Assembly: GCA_034432595.1 (NCBI GenBank)
Contig: DAOUBT010000001.1
Location: 1-12,022, forward strand
DNA from: DAOTZR01 sp034432595
GTDB taxonomy: Bacteria; Chloroflexota; Anaerolineae; B4-G1; SLSP01
Length of the DNA stretch: 12,022 nt
Direction: 5' to 3'
In this document: piece by piece, positions 1-7,466 of the stretch
Layout of the letters: every line of letters begins with the position of its first letter
Position numbering within the stretch: the stretch's first letter is position 1
Translations under genes and position numbers: made by a program
Notes under the pieces: model-generated
Told to the model about the DNA's origin: nothing
The model's database searches: none
What the model saw: only the letters and a program-made list of their open reading frames with translations

Positions 1-2
1 GC

Positions 3-1793
3 ATCAAAACCAAGAACGAATGGGTCCACGCCATAAACTGGGACTGTGTGATCTTCGATGAATACCACTTCGGCGCCTGGCGCGAGAAGGCCAGAGACCT
101 TTTCGAAGCTGAGGACGAAGCGGAACGCAAAGCGGCGGAAGGCGAAGCTCTGGATTACTTCGATGAAGAGATTCTCCCTATCACCTCAGACCATTATCTC
201 TACCTTTCCGGCACCCCGTTCCGCGCTATCGCCAACGGCGAGTTTATCGAAGAGCAAATTTACAACTGGACCTATTCGGACGAGCAAAAAGCCAAAGAGG
301 AATGGAAAGGTCCAGATAATAATCCCTACGCCGCCCTGCCGCGCATGGTGCTGATGACCTATCAATTGCCGGACGCCATCCGCGAAGTGGCGATGAAGGG
401 CGAGTTCAACGAATTCGACCTGAACGTGTTCTTTTCCGCCGAGGGCGTTGGCGATAAGGCGCGGTTCAAGTACGAAGATGAAGTCCAGAAATGGCTGGAC
501 CTCATCCGCGGCGCCTACCTTCCCACCAATCTGGATAACCTGAAACTTGGGGCGCAAAAGCCACCGCTTCCGTTTTCGGATGTGCGGCTGCTCAACGTGC
601 TTTCGCACACCCTGTGGTTTCTGCCGAGCGTGGCCGCCTGCTATGCGATGCGGAATCTGCTGGCCAAGAGGCAAAACCAGTTTTACCATGATTACAAAGT
701 CATCGTGGCTGCTGGCGCCGCCGCAGGCATTGGGGTCAACGCTTTACCGCCGGTGCTGGAAGCCATGGGCGATCCCCTGAAGACGAAAACCATCACCCTG
801 ACGTGCGGCAAGCTGACCACCGGCGTGACCGTTCGTCCCTGGACGGGCATTTTTATGCTGCGCAACACCTCCAGCCCGGAAACCTATTTCCAGGCCGCGT
901 TTCGTGTGCAGAGTCCGTGGACAATCCAGAATCCAGACGGGATGTCGCCCAACAAGGAGTTGATCCTCAAAGAAGAGTGCTACGTCTTCGACTTTGCACC
1001 AGATCGCGCCCTGCGACAGATTGCCGATTACAGTTGCCGCCTGAACGTCAACGAGGATGACCCCGAAAAGAAGGTGGAGGAATTCATCCACTTCCTGCCG
1101 GTGCTGGCCTATGACGGGAGTGCGATGCGACAGATAGACGCGGCCGGGGTGCTGGAGATGGCCATGAGCGGAACCACCGCCACCCTGCTGGCGCGCCGCT
1201 GGGAGAGCGCCCTGCTGGTGAACGTGGATAACGACACACTGCGACGGCTCATGAACAACGAACGGGCAATGCGAGCACTGATGAGCATCGAAGGATTCCG
1301 GAATTTGAATCAGGACATCGCCACCATCATCAACAAATCCGAGGCGGTCAAGAAGGTGAAGCGAGAAGCCAACGACCGGGAACTTTCCGCCGAGGAAAAA
1401 AGAAAGCTCACGGCGGAAGAAAAGGAATACAAGAGCCTGCGGAAACAGGTTCAGGAAAAACTCATCAAGTTTGCGACGCGCATCCCCATTTTCCTGTACC
1501 TGACGGATTATCGGGAAAGGACGCTGCGCGATGTCATCACGCAACTGGAGCCGGGCTTGTTCAAACGGGTCACCGGCTTGACCGTGGAGGACTTTGAACT
1601 GCTGGTCAGCCTGGGCGTGTTTAACAGCGCGCTCATGAACGACGCGGTGTACAAATTCAAGCGGTATGAAGATCCCAGCCTGGTTTACACCGGCATCAAC
1701 CGCCATGAAGGGGAAGATATAGGGCTTTACGATACGGTGCTGCGCCGCGCGGAGTACGAGGCTATTATAGTGAGTGAAGAAAAAGAAAGCTGA
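3..1793 (+). CDS. SF2 helicase/translocase of restriction-modification type, 5'-truncated
   Basis: The reading frame is open from base 3, so the gene begins before the window; the GTG at 48 lies inside the helicase core and is not the start. The visible part is 596 residues. Residues 19-22 read DEYH (Walker B/motif II, preceded by hydrophobic CVIF), 69-73 SGTPF (motif III-like), about 272-280 TTGVTVRPW (motif V region) and 297-306 QAAFRVQSPW, a motif VI with the expected arginine. Walker A must lie upstream. The C-terminal third is helical and charged, with a Lys/Glu-rich probable coiled coil around 440-480. Such ATPases usually translocate DNA for restriction or other anti-phage systems; the methylase or nuclease partner, if any, is outside the window. 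Codons are visibly more A/T-ended than in the following genes, which suggests acquisition by transfer. The helicase fold is clear; the defence role is inferred. Confidence 0.82.
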   Translation: MKTKNEWVHAINWDCVIFDEYHFGAWREKARDLFEAEDEAERKAAEGEALDYFDEEILPITSDHYLYLSGTPFRAIANGEFIEEQIYNWTYSDEQKAKEEWKGPDNNPYAALPRMVLMTYQLPDAIREVAMKGEFNEFDLNVFFSAEGVGDKARFKYEDEVQKWLDLIRGAYLPTNLDNLKLGAQKPPLPFSDVRLLNVLSHTLWFLPSVAACYAMRNLLAKRQNQFYHDYKVIVAAGAAAGIGVNALPPVLEAMGDPLKTKTITLTCGKLTTGVTVRPWTGIFMLRNTSSPETYFQAAFRVQSPWTIQNPDGMSPNKELILKEECYVFDFAPDRALRQIADYSCRLNVNEDDPEKKVEEFIHFLPVLAYDGSAMRQIDAAGVLEMAMSGTTATLLARRWESALLVNVDNDTLRRLMNNERAMRALMSIEGFRNLNQDIATIINKSEAVKKVKREANDRELSAEEKRKLTAEEKEYKSLRKQVQEKLIKFATRIPIFLYLTDYRERTLRDVITQLEPGLFKRVTGLTVEDFELLVSLGVFNSALMNDAVYKFKRYEDPSLVYTGINRHEGEDIGLYDTVLRRAEYEAIIVSEEKES

Positions 1794-1806
1794 CAGCAGG
1801 CTGTCA
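1791..1806 (+). other. small stem-loop over the helicase stop codon
   Basis: TGACAG at 1791-1796 and CTGTCA at 1801-1806 form a perfect 6-bp stem with a CAGG loop that includes the TGA stop. No T-run follows, so this is at best a weak 3'-end structure. It could be chance. Confidence 0.3.
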
Positions 1807-1891
1807 CGCCCGGCCCCGCTATCCAACCGGGATGCGGCTCCAAAACACCGGCGCGCACGATCCAACACGCCCTCCCCCCCCAACCCACCAC

Positions 1892-1934
1892 GGGGAGCAT
1901 CCTGCCCCCTTCCACGCGGGGCGGGATGCTCCCC
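1892..1934. repeat. 17-bp inverted repeat upstream of the cupin operon
   Basis: The left arm (1892-1908, GGGGAGCATCCTGCCCC) and right arm (1918-1934) pair over 17 bp with one T-G position, around a 9-base loop. There is no T-run on either side, so it is not a classical intrinsic terminator. It lies about 100 bp after the helicase stop and about 40 bp before the TATAAT box of the next operon. It could be an intergenic palindromic repeat, a factor-dependent end for the helicase transcript, or an operator. Nothing else is seen in the 1794-2008 spacer except the promoter listed next. Confidence 0.7.
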
Positions 1935-1971
1935 ATGGTCCCGCCGCGCTCCCCTCTTTCCCAACCTCGTG

Positions 1972-2000
1972 TATAATAAGGCCACCAAGCGTAAAGGAGA
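1972..2000 (+). promoter_or_regulatory. -10 box and ribosome binding site of the cupin operon
   Basis: A consensus TATAAT lies at 1972-1977 in otherwise GC-rich DNA, and AAAGGAGA at 1993-2000 sits 8-9 bases before the ATG at 2009. No good -35 box is visible at 17-18 bp spacing (the bases there are C-rich), so the promoter may need an activator or another sigma factor. The implied 5' UTR is only about 25 nt, which argues against the longer in-frame start at 1832. Confidence 0.6.
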
Positions 2001-2008
2001 CTCACAGC

Positions 2009-2536
2009 ATGGATCCGGAACAACCCTGGGAACCTGAACCCGTAGAGGCGGAAGCGTTCCACCGCGAGGGGGAACATGCCAACATCAACCGCGCGCCTTA
2101 CGACGCCATCAGCGGGGTGATTTTCAAACGCGCGGCCCACATCGCGCGCGTCCGTTACACCCCCGCCGATCCCGCCCCGGACATGCCCGAACCCTGGCAG
2201 GGCAGCGGCAGCACCGTCGTGCGCTGGCTCTTCAGCGAACAGGCGGGGACCGAGGAAGGGCTACTCGACGGGCGTTGCATCGAATTCGTCCACGATACGC
2301 GCCTCGATCCCGGCGCCAGCACCGGCATGCGCGCCCATCCGGCCACCGACGAACTCTTCTACGTCATCGCCGGCGCGGGTCAACTCTACCACCGCATGAG
2401 CAGCGGCAGCCCCATCATCGCGCGCGCCCTGCGCCCCGGCGATGCCGCCCTCGTGCGCGCCGGCGAATACCATGCTGTGGCCAACCTCGGCGCAGACATC
2501 CTCCATCTCATTGTGATTGGATTGAAAACACCATGA
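2009..2536 (+). CDS. small cupin-domain protein
   Basis: 175 residues starting MDPEQPWEPEP. The start is set by AAAGGAGA and the TATAAT box; the frame is open further upstream, but that part is low-complexity Pro/His-rich and precedes the promoter. The C-terminal half is a cupin barrel. Motif 1 is G102...H110...E115...G122 (GASTGMRAHPATDELFYVIAG), and motif 2 is G144-D145...G152...H155...N159. The first histidine of the usual HxH pair is Arg/Ala here, so metal binding would rest on H110, E115 and H155 and may be altered. The first 100 residues match no family I recognise. It overlaps the next gene by ATGA, so translation is probably coupled to the flavoprotein. Substrate unknown: it may bind or isomerise a small sugar or carboxylate, or act as a sensor. 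Confidence 0.85.
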   Translation: MDPEQPWEPEPVEAEAFHREGEHANINRAPYDAISGVIFKRAAHIARVRYTPADPAPDMPEPWQGSGSTVVRWLFSEQAGTEEGLLDGRCIEFVHDTRLDPGASTGMRAHPATDELFYVIAGAGQLYHRMSSGSPIIARALRPGDAALVRAGEYHAVANLGADILHLIVIGLKTP

Positions 2537-3834
2537 AAGTGCGCATCATCGTCATCGGCGCGGGCGCTGCCGGCCTCATCGCGGCGGGCCGCGCCGCCGA
2601 ACTCGGCGCCCAGGTCCTCCTCCTGGAGAAAATGGAAGAGGCGGGTAAGAAAATCCTCATCTCCGGCCAGAAGCGTTGCAACATCACCAACAGCGCCCCC
2701 CTGGAAACCTTCCTGCAAAACTACCATCCCGATGGGCGGTTCCTGCGCAACGCCTTTGCGCGCTTTTTCCGCGAAGCGTTGCTCGACCTGCTCTCGCGTT
2801 ACGGCGTGAAGACGCAAACCGAACGCGGCGGGCGCATCTTCCCCGCCTCCGGGCGCGCCGCGGACGTGCGCGACGCGCTGCTGCGCTACGCCACCGCGCA
2901 AGGCATCGAAATCCGCTACCGCACGCCGGTGCAGTCCCTCCTCACCACCGAACAGCGCATCACGGGCGTGCGCCTGCACGATGGCACCGTCCTCAACGCG
3001 GATGCGGTCATCCTCACCACCGGCGGCGCGTCCTGGACCGGCACCGGCTCCACCGGCGATGGCTACCGCATGGCGGCGGAAGTAGGCCACACCATCGTCC
3101 CCTTGCGCCCCTCCCTGGTGCCGCTCACGGTGGCGGAAAAAAGCTACGCGCAGGCGCTGCAGGGCGTCAGCCTGCGCAAGGTGCGCTGCCACCTCCTCAC
3201 GCGCGACGCCGCCGGGCGCACGCTTCCCCTTCCGCCCCCCTACCCCCTGCCGGACACGGGCGAAATGCTCTTCACGCATTTTGGCGTCTCCGGGCCGCTC
3301 GTGCTTTCCCTCTCCTTAGGGGCGGTGGATGCGCTCCGCAGCCGGCAAGAAGTCTGGCTGAGCATAGACCTCAAACCGGGCATGACGCTCGATGAAGTGC
3401 GCGCGCGCCTCCAACGCGAATTTGAAGCCGCGCCGCACAAGCACCTCCCCGCCCTGCTGGCGAGCTGGGGACCCAAACGCATCGGCGAAGTGCTCACGTC
3501 ATGGAGCGGCATCGGCGACGCGCGCGAAGTGCACACCCTGCGCGCCGCCGAGCGCGACGCCTTAGCCGCGCTCATCAAGGACTGGCGCTGGCGCATCACC
3601 GGCAGCCTGCCCTTAGAGGCGGGCATGGTCACGGCGGGCGGCGTGGCGCTCAAGGAAGTGGACCCGCGCACCCTGGCCTCGCGCAAAATGCAGGGCCTCT
3701 ATCTGGCCGGGGAAGTGCTCGACATCGCCGCCGACACGGGCGGCTTCAACCTGCAGGCCGCCTTCAGCACCGGCTACGTGGCCGGAGAAAGCGCCGCGCG
3801 TGCCGCCCACCTTTCGGCAGAGCAGGGGATATAG
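2533..3834 (+). CDS. HI0933/BaiN-family FAD-dependent oxidoreductase
   Basis: 433 residues beginning MKVRIIVIGAGAAGLIAAG. The start ATG overlaps the cupin stop codon (ATGA), and the same frame upstream is only a shadow of the cupin gene. An N-terminal Rossmann FAD/NAD(P)-binding motif GAGAAG lies at about residues 9-14, followed by an acidic residue in LLLEK. The family signature occurs at about 39-55 as GKKILISGQKRCNITN; Q-K stands where most members have G-G/N. TTGGASWTGTGSTGDGY and the C-terminal GEVLDIAADTGGFNLQAAF loop are also typical, and the length is normal for the family. Homologues are called NAD(P)/FAD-dependent oxidoreductase, YhiN or BaiN; the physiological substrate is unsettled for most, so a specific reaction should not be assigned. 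Probably cytoplasmic; no signal peptide. Confidence 0.92.
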   Translation: MKVRIIVIGAGAAGLIAAGRAAELGAQVLLLEKMEEAGKKILISGQKRCNITNSAPLETFLQNYHPDGRFLRNAFARFFREALLDLLSRYGVKTQTERGGRIFPASGRAADVRDALLRYATAQGIEIRYRTPVQSLLTTEQRITGVRLHDGTVLNADAVILTTGGASWTGTGSTGDGYRMAAEVGHTIVPLRPSLVPLTVAEKSYAQALQGVSLRKVRCHLLTRDAAGRTLPLPPPYPLPDTGEMLFTHFGVSGPLVLSLSLGAVDALRSRQEVWLSIDLKPGMTLDEVRARLQREFEAAPHKHLPALLASWGPKRIGEVLTSWSGIGDAREVHTLRAAERDALAALIKDWRWRITGSLPLEAGMVTAGGVALKEVDPRTLASRKMQGLYLAGEVLDIAADTGGFNLQAAFSTGYVAGESAARAAHLSAEQGI

Positions 3835-3845
3835 GCCCTACGCAT

Positions 3846-3882
3846 CAGCGCGTCCCTGACGCCTCACGGCGCGGACGCGCTG
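3846..3882 (+). terminator. stem-loop after the cupin-flavoprotein operon
   Basis: CAGCGCGTCC at 3846-3855 pairs perfectly with 3873-3882, and an inner 4-bp stem (3860-3863 with 3868-3871) closes a TCAC loop. It begins 11 bases after the stop codon at 3834, the right place for transcript end formation, but no T-run follows. It may act with Rho or simply protect the 3' end. Confidence 0.45.
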
Positions 3883-3967
3883 GACGCTCCGCCGGTGCGA
3901 CGACAAGCGCCGGCGTTGCATCAGAGAGGCCGTTACGAATAGCAAGAGAAAAGAGAACATCTCTCCC

Positions 3968-3997
3968 TTGCCCATTTGCCATAGCGGGGTATATAGT
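3968..3997 (+). promoter_or_regulatory. predicted promoter of the SHMT-GcvT gene
   Basis: TTGCCC (3968-3973) and TATAGT (3992-3997) are separated by 18 bp. Transcription would start near 4004, directly at the 5' edge of the structured leader, about 290 nt ahead of the coding start. A small AGAGA/TCTCT hairpin (3952-3964) lies just upstream. The boxes match the sigma-70 consensus moderately, and they are the only good pair found in this spacer. Confidence 0.5.
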
Positions 3998-4007
3998 AAA
4001 GGCATCC

Positions 4008-4147
4008 GGTAACGGCTCAGACGGGTGAGGTGGCGCCGCGTCATTGGCAGATAGCCCCGCGCCGCCCATCTCGCCCCACCCCGCGCAAGCCGCGGGCCAG
4101 CTGGGGACGCCCGGCAGCTCCCTGAGCCGTTCCACGTCATCCCGTGG
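4008..4147 (+). ncRNA. candidate structured 5' leader RNA, family unknown
   Basis: AACGGCTCAG (4011-4020) is exactly complementary to 4122-4131 and closes a domain of about 100 nt. Inside it are three hairpins. The first pairs 4023-4028 with 4071-4076 and 4029-4036 with 4059-4066, with an apical GGC/GCC hairpin. The second is CCCGCG/CGCGGG (4080-4085 with 4091-4096). The third is AGCTG/CAGCT (4099-4103 with 4115-4119), extended by GGG/CCC. A further hairpin, CCACG/CGTGG (4132-4136 with 4143-4147), follows. The domain starts just after the predicted promoter and precedes a glycine/folate enzyme gene, as a riboswitch would. I see no glycine, THF, SAM, TPP or cobalamin riboswitch signature. From 4148 to 4282 there is only a weak 4-bp hairpin (4204-4218) and no credible gene. 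GC-rich DNA folds easily, so confidence is limited. Confidence 0.4.
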
Positions 4148-4282
4148 GGGGCCCCGTCAGCAGCGACCATGTCGGCAGAGGGGAGGCCAGGCCATCGGGG
4201 CGAACGGCTGCACACCGTCCACCCACGACCAGACAAACACGACGTCAGTCACATGGCTACCGTTGACCATTTCACATTCCGA

Positions 4283-4289
4283 AAGGAGG
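4283..4289 (+). promoter_or_regulatory. ribosome binding site deciding the SHMT-GcvT start
   Basis: AAGGAGG, a full anti-SD match, lies 5 bases before ATG 4295. It overrules two in-frame upstream ATGs (4169 and 4253), which have no comparable site and would add low-complexity residues from the leader. Confidence 0.85.
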
Positions 4290-4294
4290 CTTGC

Positions 4295-7200
4295 ATGACC
4301 GATTTTTTATTTCGTGAACCGCTGAACGAGTTAGACCCGGAGCTGGCCGAACTGATCGGCTATGAAACCGAACGTCAGGCGCGCAAACTCATCATGGTGC
4401 CCTCGGAGTCCCTCTCCCCGCTGGCCGTACATGAGGCCGTAGCCTCCTCCTTCTCCCACATCTACGCCGAAGGCTACCCCGACGAGGACACGCGCCAGAT
4501 GACGCAGGCTGAAATCCTCGACTACGAAGCCCGGTTGGGCCACTATCGCCGCTACTCCGACCCGCGCTACTACAAGGGCGTGGAATACGCCGACCTGTTA
4601 GAGGCTCTGGCGCGCCGCCGGGTGGCCGAAGCCTTCGCCACGCCCAAACTCAGTGCGGATCAACTCTTTGTCAACGTGCAGCCCCTCTCCGGCGCGCCCG
4701 CCAACACCGCCGTGCAGTACGCCCTCCTCAACCCCGGCGACACCATGCTGGCCATGGCCCTGCACGTCGGCGGACACCTGAGCCACGGCAGCAAAGTCGC
4801 CTACTCCGGCAAGACCTACAACGTGGTGCACTACTCCGTGGACCCGCAGACGGAGCGCCTGGATTACGAGGCCATCCGCAAGCTGGCGCTGGAAACGCGC
4901 CCCAAGCTCATCATCGGCGGCTACACCTCCTACCCCTGGGCGCCGGACTGGCAGGCCTTCCGCGCCATCGCGGACGAGGTGGGGGCTTACCTGCTGGCCG
5001 ATATTGCCCACGTCTCCGGCCTGGTGATTGCCGGCGCTTACCCCTCGCCGGTGGGCATCGCGGACGTGGTGACCTTCACCACGCACAAAACGCTGGACGG
5101 GCCGCGCGGCGCCGTCATCCTCACGCACAAGCCGTTGCTGGCGCGCAAATTCGACCGCGCCGTCTTCCCCGGCTTCCAGGGCGGCCCGCACATGGAGACG
5201 ATTGCTGGCATCGCCGTGGCGGCGAAGCTGGCGCAAACGGAGGCCTTCCGCGCGCTGCAGCATCAGACGGTGCGCAACGCGCAAGCCCTGGCCGAGGCGC
5301 TGCAGGCTGCGGGCATCCGCGTGGCTTACGGCGGCACGGATACGCACATGGTGCTGATTGACTGCCGCCCCATCAAGGGGCCGGATGGCACGCCGCTGAT
5401 GGGCGACCCCGCGGCGCGCATCCTGGACGTGGCGGGCATCGTCGCCAACCGCAACACCCTGCCCGGCGACGACACGGCGGCCTACCCATCCGGTGTGCGC
5501 CTGGGCACGCCCTGGATCACGCAGCGCGGCCTGAAGGAAGAGGATATGGGGGTGCTGGCGAACGCCATCGCGCGCCTGCTCAAGGCCACGCAGCCCTACA
5601 CCATCACCTGGCGCAAAAAGCCGGACTACGCCGCGCGCGTGGACTTCAATGCCCTGGAAGAGGTCAAGGCGACGGTGGCTGCCCTGGCCGAAAAAGCCGC
5701 CCATCCCTACCCGCTGGGAAAGAAGAGCGGTTACCCGCACTTCTACAGCCTGCAGGATCAGCCGGCAAGCGATGCGCCGTATGAGCGCATCGAGCTGGAA
5801 GGCCGGCAGGCGGCCACGTTTGTGGATTGGCTCACGCCCTCGCGCGTGCTGGACATGGCCGACGGCGAAGCGCGTCCCATCACGCTGCTGGAAGCCGACG
5901 GCACGCCCATGGCTGCCGGCCTGCTCACCCGCATCAGCGCGGAGCGCTATCAGCTCGACGTGCCGCACGCGAAGGCGGTGCGCGTGTTGACCTGGCTGCG
6001 GCAACTGGTGGATGGCTACGTGGCGACCGACGATGTGTATGGGCGCCTGCCCTTCCTCACCGCGGTGCGCGACCTGGGCGCGGCCCCGACGCCAGCGCAG
6101 GAACCGCAGGTGGAAAGCGGACCCTTCAGCAAGCCCTACTTCATCGGCGCGTGGCGTCGGCGCGAAGCGGCGGGAGCGGCCCTGCCCGTCTTCACCTGGG
6201 AAGAACCCGCCGAGGCCCCGCTCAAGCGCACCTATCTCTACGAGACGCACAAAGCGATGGGCGCGCGTATGGTGCCCTTCGGCGGCTGGGAAATGCCGGT
6301 GTGGTACACCTCCAATCTGGAGGAGCACCGCGCGGTGCGCGAAGCGGCGGGCCTGTTCGACGTGAGCCACATGGGCTGCTGGGATGTCTCCGGCAAACAA
6401 GCGGCGGCGTTCCTCAACCTGGTGATGGTGAACGACGTGACCGCTTTGGAGGTGGGCGAATCGCAGTATTCGGCCTTCTTCGACCTTAACGGTATTCCCC
6501 TGGATGACCTGCTGGTGTACCGCTTAGAGCCGGAGCGCTATCTGGTGGTGGTCAACGCCTCCAACAACGATAAGGATTGGGCGTGGGTGAACGCGGTCCT
6601 GCGCGGCGAGGTGCAGCTCGATCCCAACCGTCCGTGGATCAAGTGGGAAGGCGGGGACGTGCGCCTGCGCGACCTGCGCGCGCCGGAAAGCGGCGCGGAC
6701 CGCCGGGCGGAGCTGGCCTTGCAGGGGCCGAAGTCGCGCGATATCCTGCTGGCCCTTGGCGGATCGGCGGAGGACCTGGCGCGCGTCAAGGCACTGCCCT
6801 GGGCCGGCATCTGTCAGGTCACGCTGGGCGGCTTTGACGTCATCGTGAGCCGCACGGGCTACACCGGCGAGCGCGTGGCGTATGAACTGTTCGTCCATCC
6901 CGACCGCCTGGTGGCGTTCTGGGAGGCGCTGTTGCAGGTGGGCGCGGCGTTCGGCCTCAAGCCGTGCGGCTTAGCGGCGCGTGATAGCCTGCGCACCGAG
7001 GCCGGGCTGCCGCTCTACGGGCACGAGATGGCCGGTCCGCTCAACCTGACCATGGCCGACGCGGGCTTCGGCTCCTACATCAAGCTGTACAAGCCGTTCT
7101 TTGTGGGACGTGAGGCCTTTGTGACGCGCGAACGCGAGCGCAAGGCCGAGGTGGTGCGCTTCCAGGTGCCGGAAAAGGGGCAACCCAAGCCGGAGAACCT

Positions 7201-7444
7201 GGATCGCGTCATTGATGCTTCCGGCAAAGTGGTGGGCTATGTGACGAGCTGCGCGGTGGATGCCGAGGGCCTGCTGCTGGGTCAGGCGTATGTGGATCAG
7301 CGCTACACAGCAGAAGGGACGCAGCTCGCGGTGCTGGTCACGCCGCGCCGCGCGCCCAAGCCGCAGCAGGAACTGAAGCCGGGCGATAAGGTGCAATTGC
7401 CCGTGCCGATTGTGGTGCTGAGCCGCTTCCCCAAGAAGAAGTAA
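4295..7444 (+). CDS. glyA-gcvT: bifunctional serine hydroxymethyltransferase - glycine cleavage T-protein fusion
   Basis: 1049 residues in one uninterrupted frame. Residues 1 to about 475 are a PLP-dependent SHMT: D236-I-A-H239 binds the cofactor ring, and K265 in TTHKTLDGPRG is the aldimine lysine. Between EGYP (59-62) and RYYKG (91-95) lies an extra segment of about 26 residues absent from standard SHMT, which reads EGYPGKRYYGG. Residues about 476-642 form a linker or domain I do not recognise. Residues 643-1049 are aminomethyltransferase (GcvT): GLFDVSHMG 686-694, DDLLVY 737-742 (folate-site Asp), GYTGE 855-859, ARDSLRTEAGLPLYG 895-909. A Trp/Asp-rich insertion sits at about 769-805. SHMT interconverts serine and glycine using methylene-THF; GcvT makes methylene-THF from the aminomethyl-H-protein. 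One chain could couple glycine cleavage to serine synthesis in the cytoplasm. No H- or P-protein gene is in the window. Domain identities are firm; channelling is inference. Confidence 0.95.
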   Translation: MTDFLFREPLNELDPELAELIGYETERQARKLIMVPSESLSPLAVHEAVASSFSHIYAEGYPDEDTRQMTQAEILDYEARLGHYRRYSDPRYYKGVEYADLLEALARRRVAEAFATPKLSADQLFVNVQPLSGAPANTAVQYALLNPGDTMLAMALHVGGHLSHGSKVAYSGKTYNVVHYSVDPQTERLDYEAIRKLALETRPKLIIGGYTSYPWAPDWQAFRAIADEVGAYLLADIAHVSGLVIAGAYPSPVGIADVVTFTTHKTLDGPRGAVILTHKPLLARKFDRAVFPGFQGGPHMETIAGIAVAAKLAQTEAFRALQHQTVRNAQALAEALQAAGIRVAYGGTDTHMVLIDCRPIKGPDGTPLMGDPAARILDVAGIVANRNTLPGDDTAAYPSGVRLGTPWITQRGLKEEDMGVLANAIARLLKATQPYTITWRKKPDYAARVDFNALEEVKATVAALAEKAAHPYPLGKKSGYPHFYSLQDQPASDAPYERIELEGRQAATFVDWLTPSRVLDMADGEARPITLLEADGTPMAAGLLTRISAERYQLDVPHAKAVRVLTWLRQLVDGYVATDDVYGRLPFLTAVRDLGAAPTPAQEPQVESGPFSKPYFIGAWRRREAAGAALPVFTWEEPAEAPLKRTYLYETHKAMGARMVPFGGWEMPVWYTSNLEEHRAVREAAGLFDVSHMGCWDVSGKQAAAFLNLVMVNDVTALEVGESQYSAFFDLNGIPLDDLLVYRLEPERYLVVVNASNNDKDWAWVNAVLRGEVQLDPNRPWIKWEGGDVRLRDLRAPESGADRRAELALQGPKSRDILLALGGSAEDLARVKALPWAGICQVTLGGFDVIVSRTGYTGERVAYELFVHPDRLVAFWEALLQVGAAFGLKPCGLAARDSLRTEAGLPLYGHEMAGPLNLTMADAGFGSYIKLYKPFFVGREAFVTRERERKAEVVRFQVPEKGQPKPENLDRVIDASGKVVGYVTSCAVDAEGLLLGQAYVDQRYTAEGTQLAVLVTPRRAPKPQQELKPGDKVQLPVPIVVLSRFPKKK

Positions 7445-7466
7445 GCCCGCACCCATCGCTCAAAAG

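Noticed and set aside
48..50. GTG as start of the helicase gene
   Set aside because: The frame continues to the window edge, and this codon sits just three residues before the DEYH motif, in the middle of the ATPase core.
744..1988. Antisense frame under the helicase
   Set aside because: No domain or RBS; opposite a gene with clear helicase motifs.
4027..4040. T-box-like sequence GAGGTGGCGCCGCG in the SHMT-GcvT leader
   Set aside because: It matches 10 of the 13 fixed positions of the T-box consensus, but the UGGN part is paired in the first leader hairpin, the predicted promoter leaves no room for Stem I, and no specifier loop or terminator is visible.
4003..4147. Glycine riboswitch
   Set aside because: The gene context fits, but the conserved aptamer cores of the glycine riboswitch are not present on the plus strand.
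3838..4236. Minus-strand frames in the spacer before SHMT-GcvT
   Set aside because: No RBS, composition like random GC-rich frames, and the region is better explained by hairpins, promoter and leader.
4598..6400. 600-codon antisense frame under the SHMT-GcvT gene
   Set aside because: It is a long frame caused by high GC at third positions; it is His/Arg/Gly-rich, has no motif and lies wholly opposite a well-supported gene.
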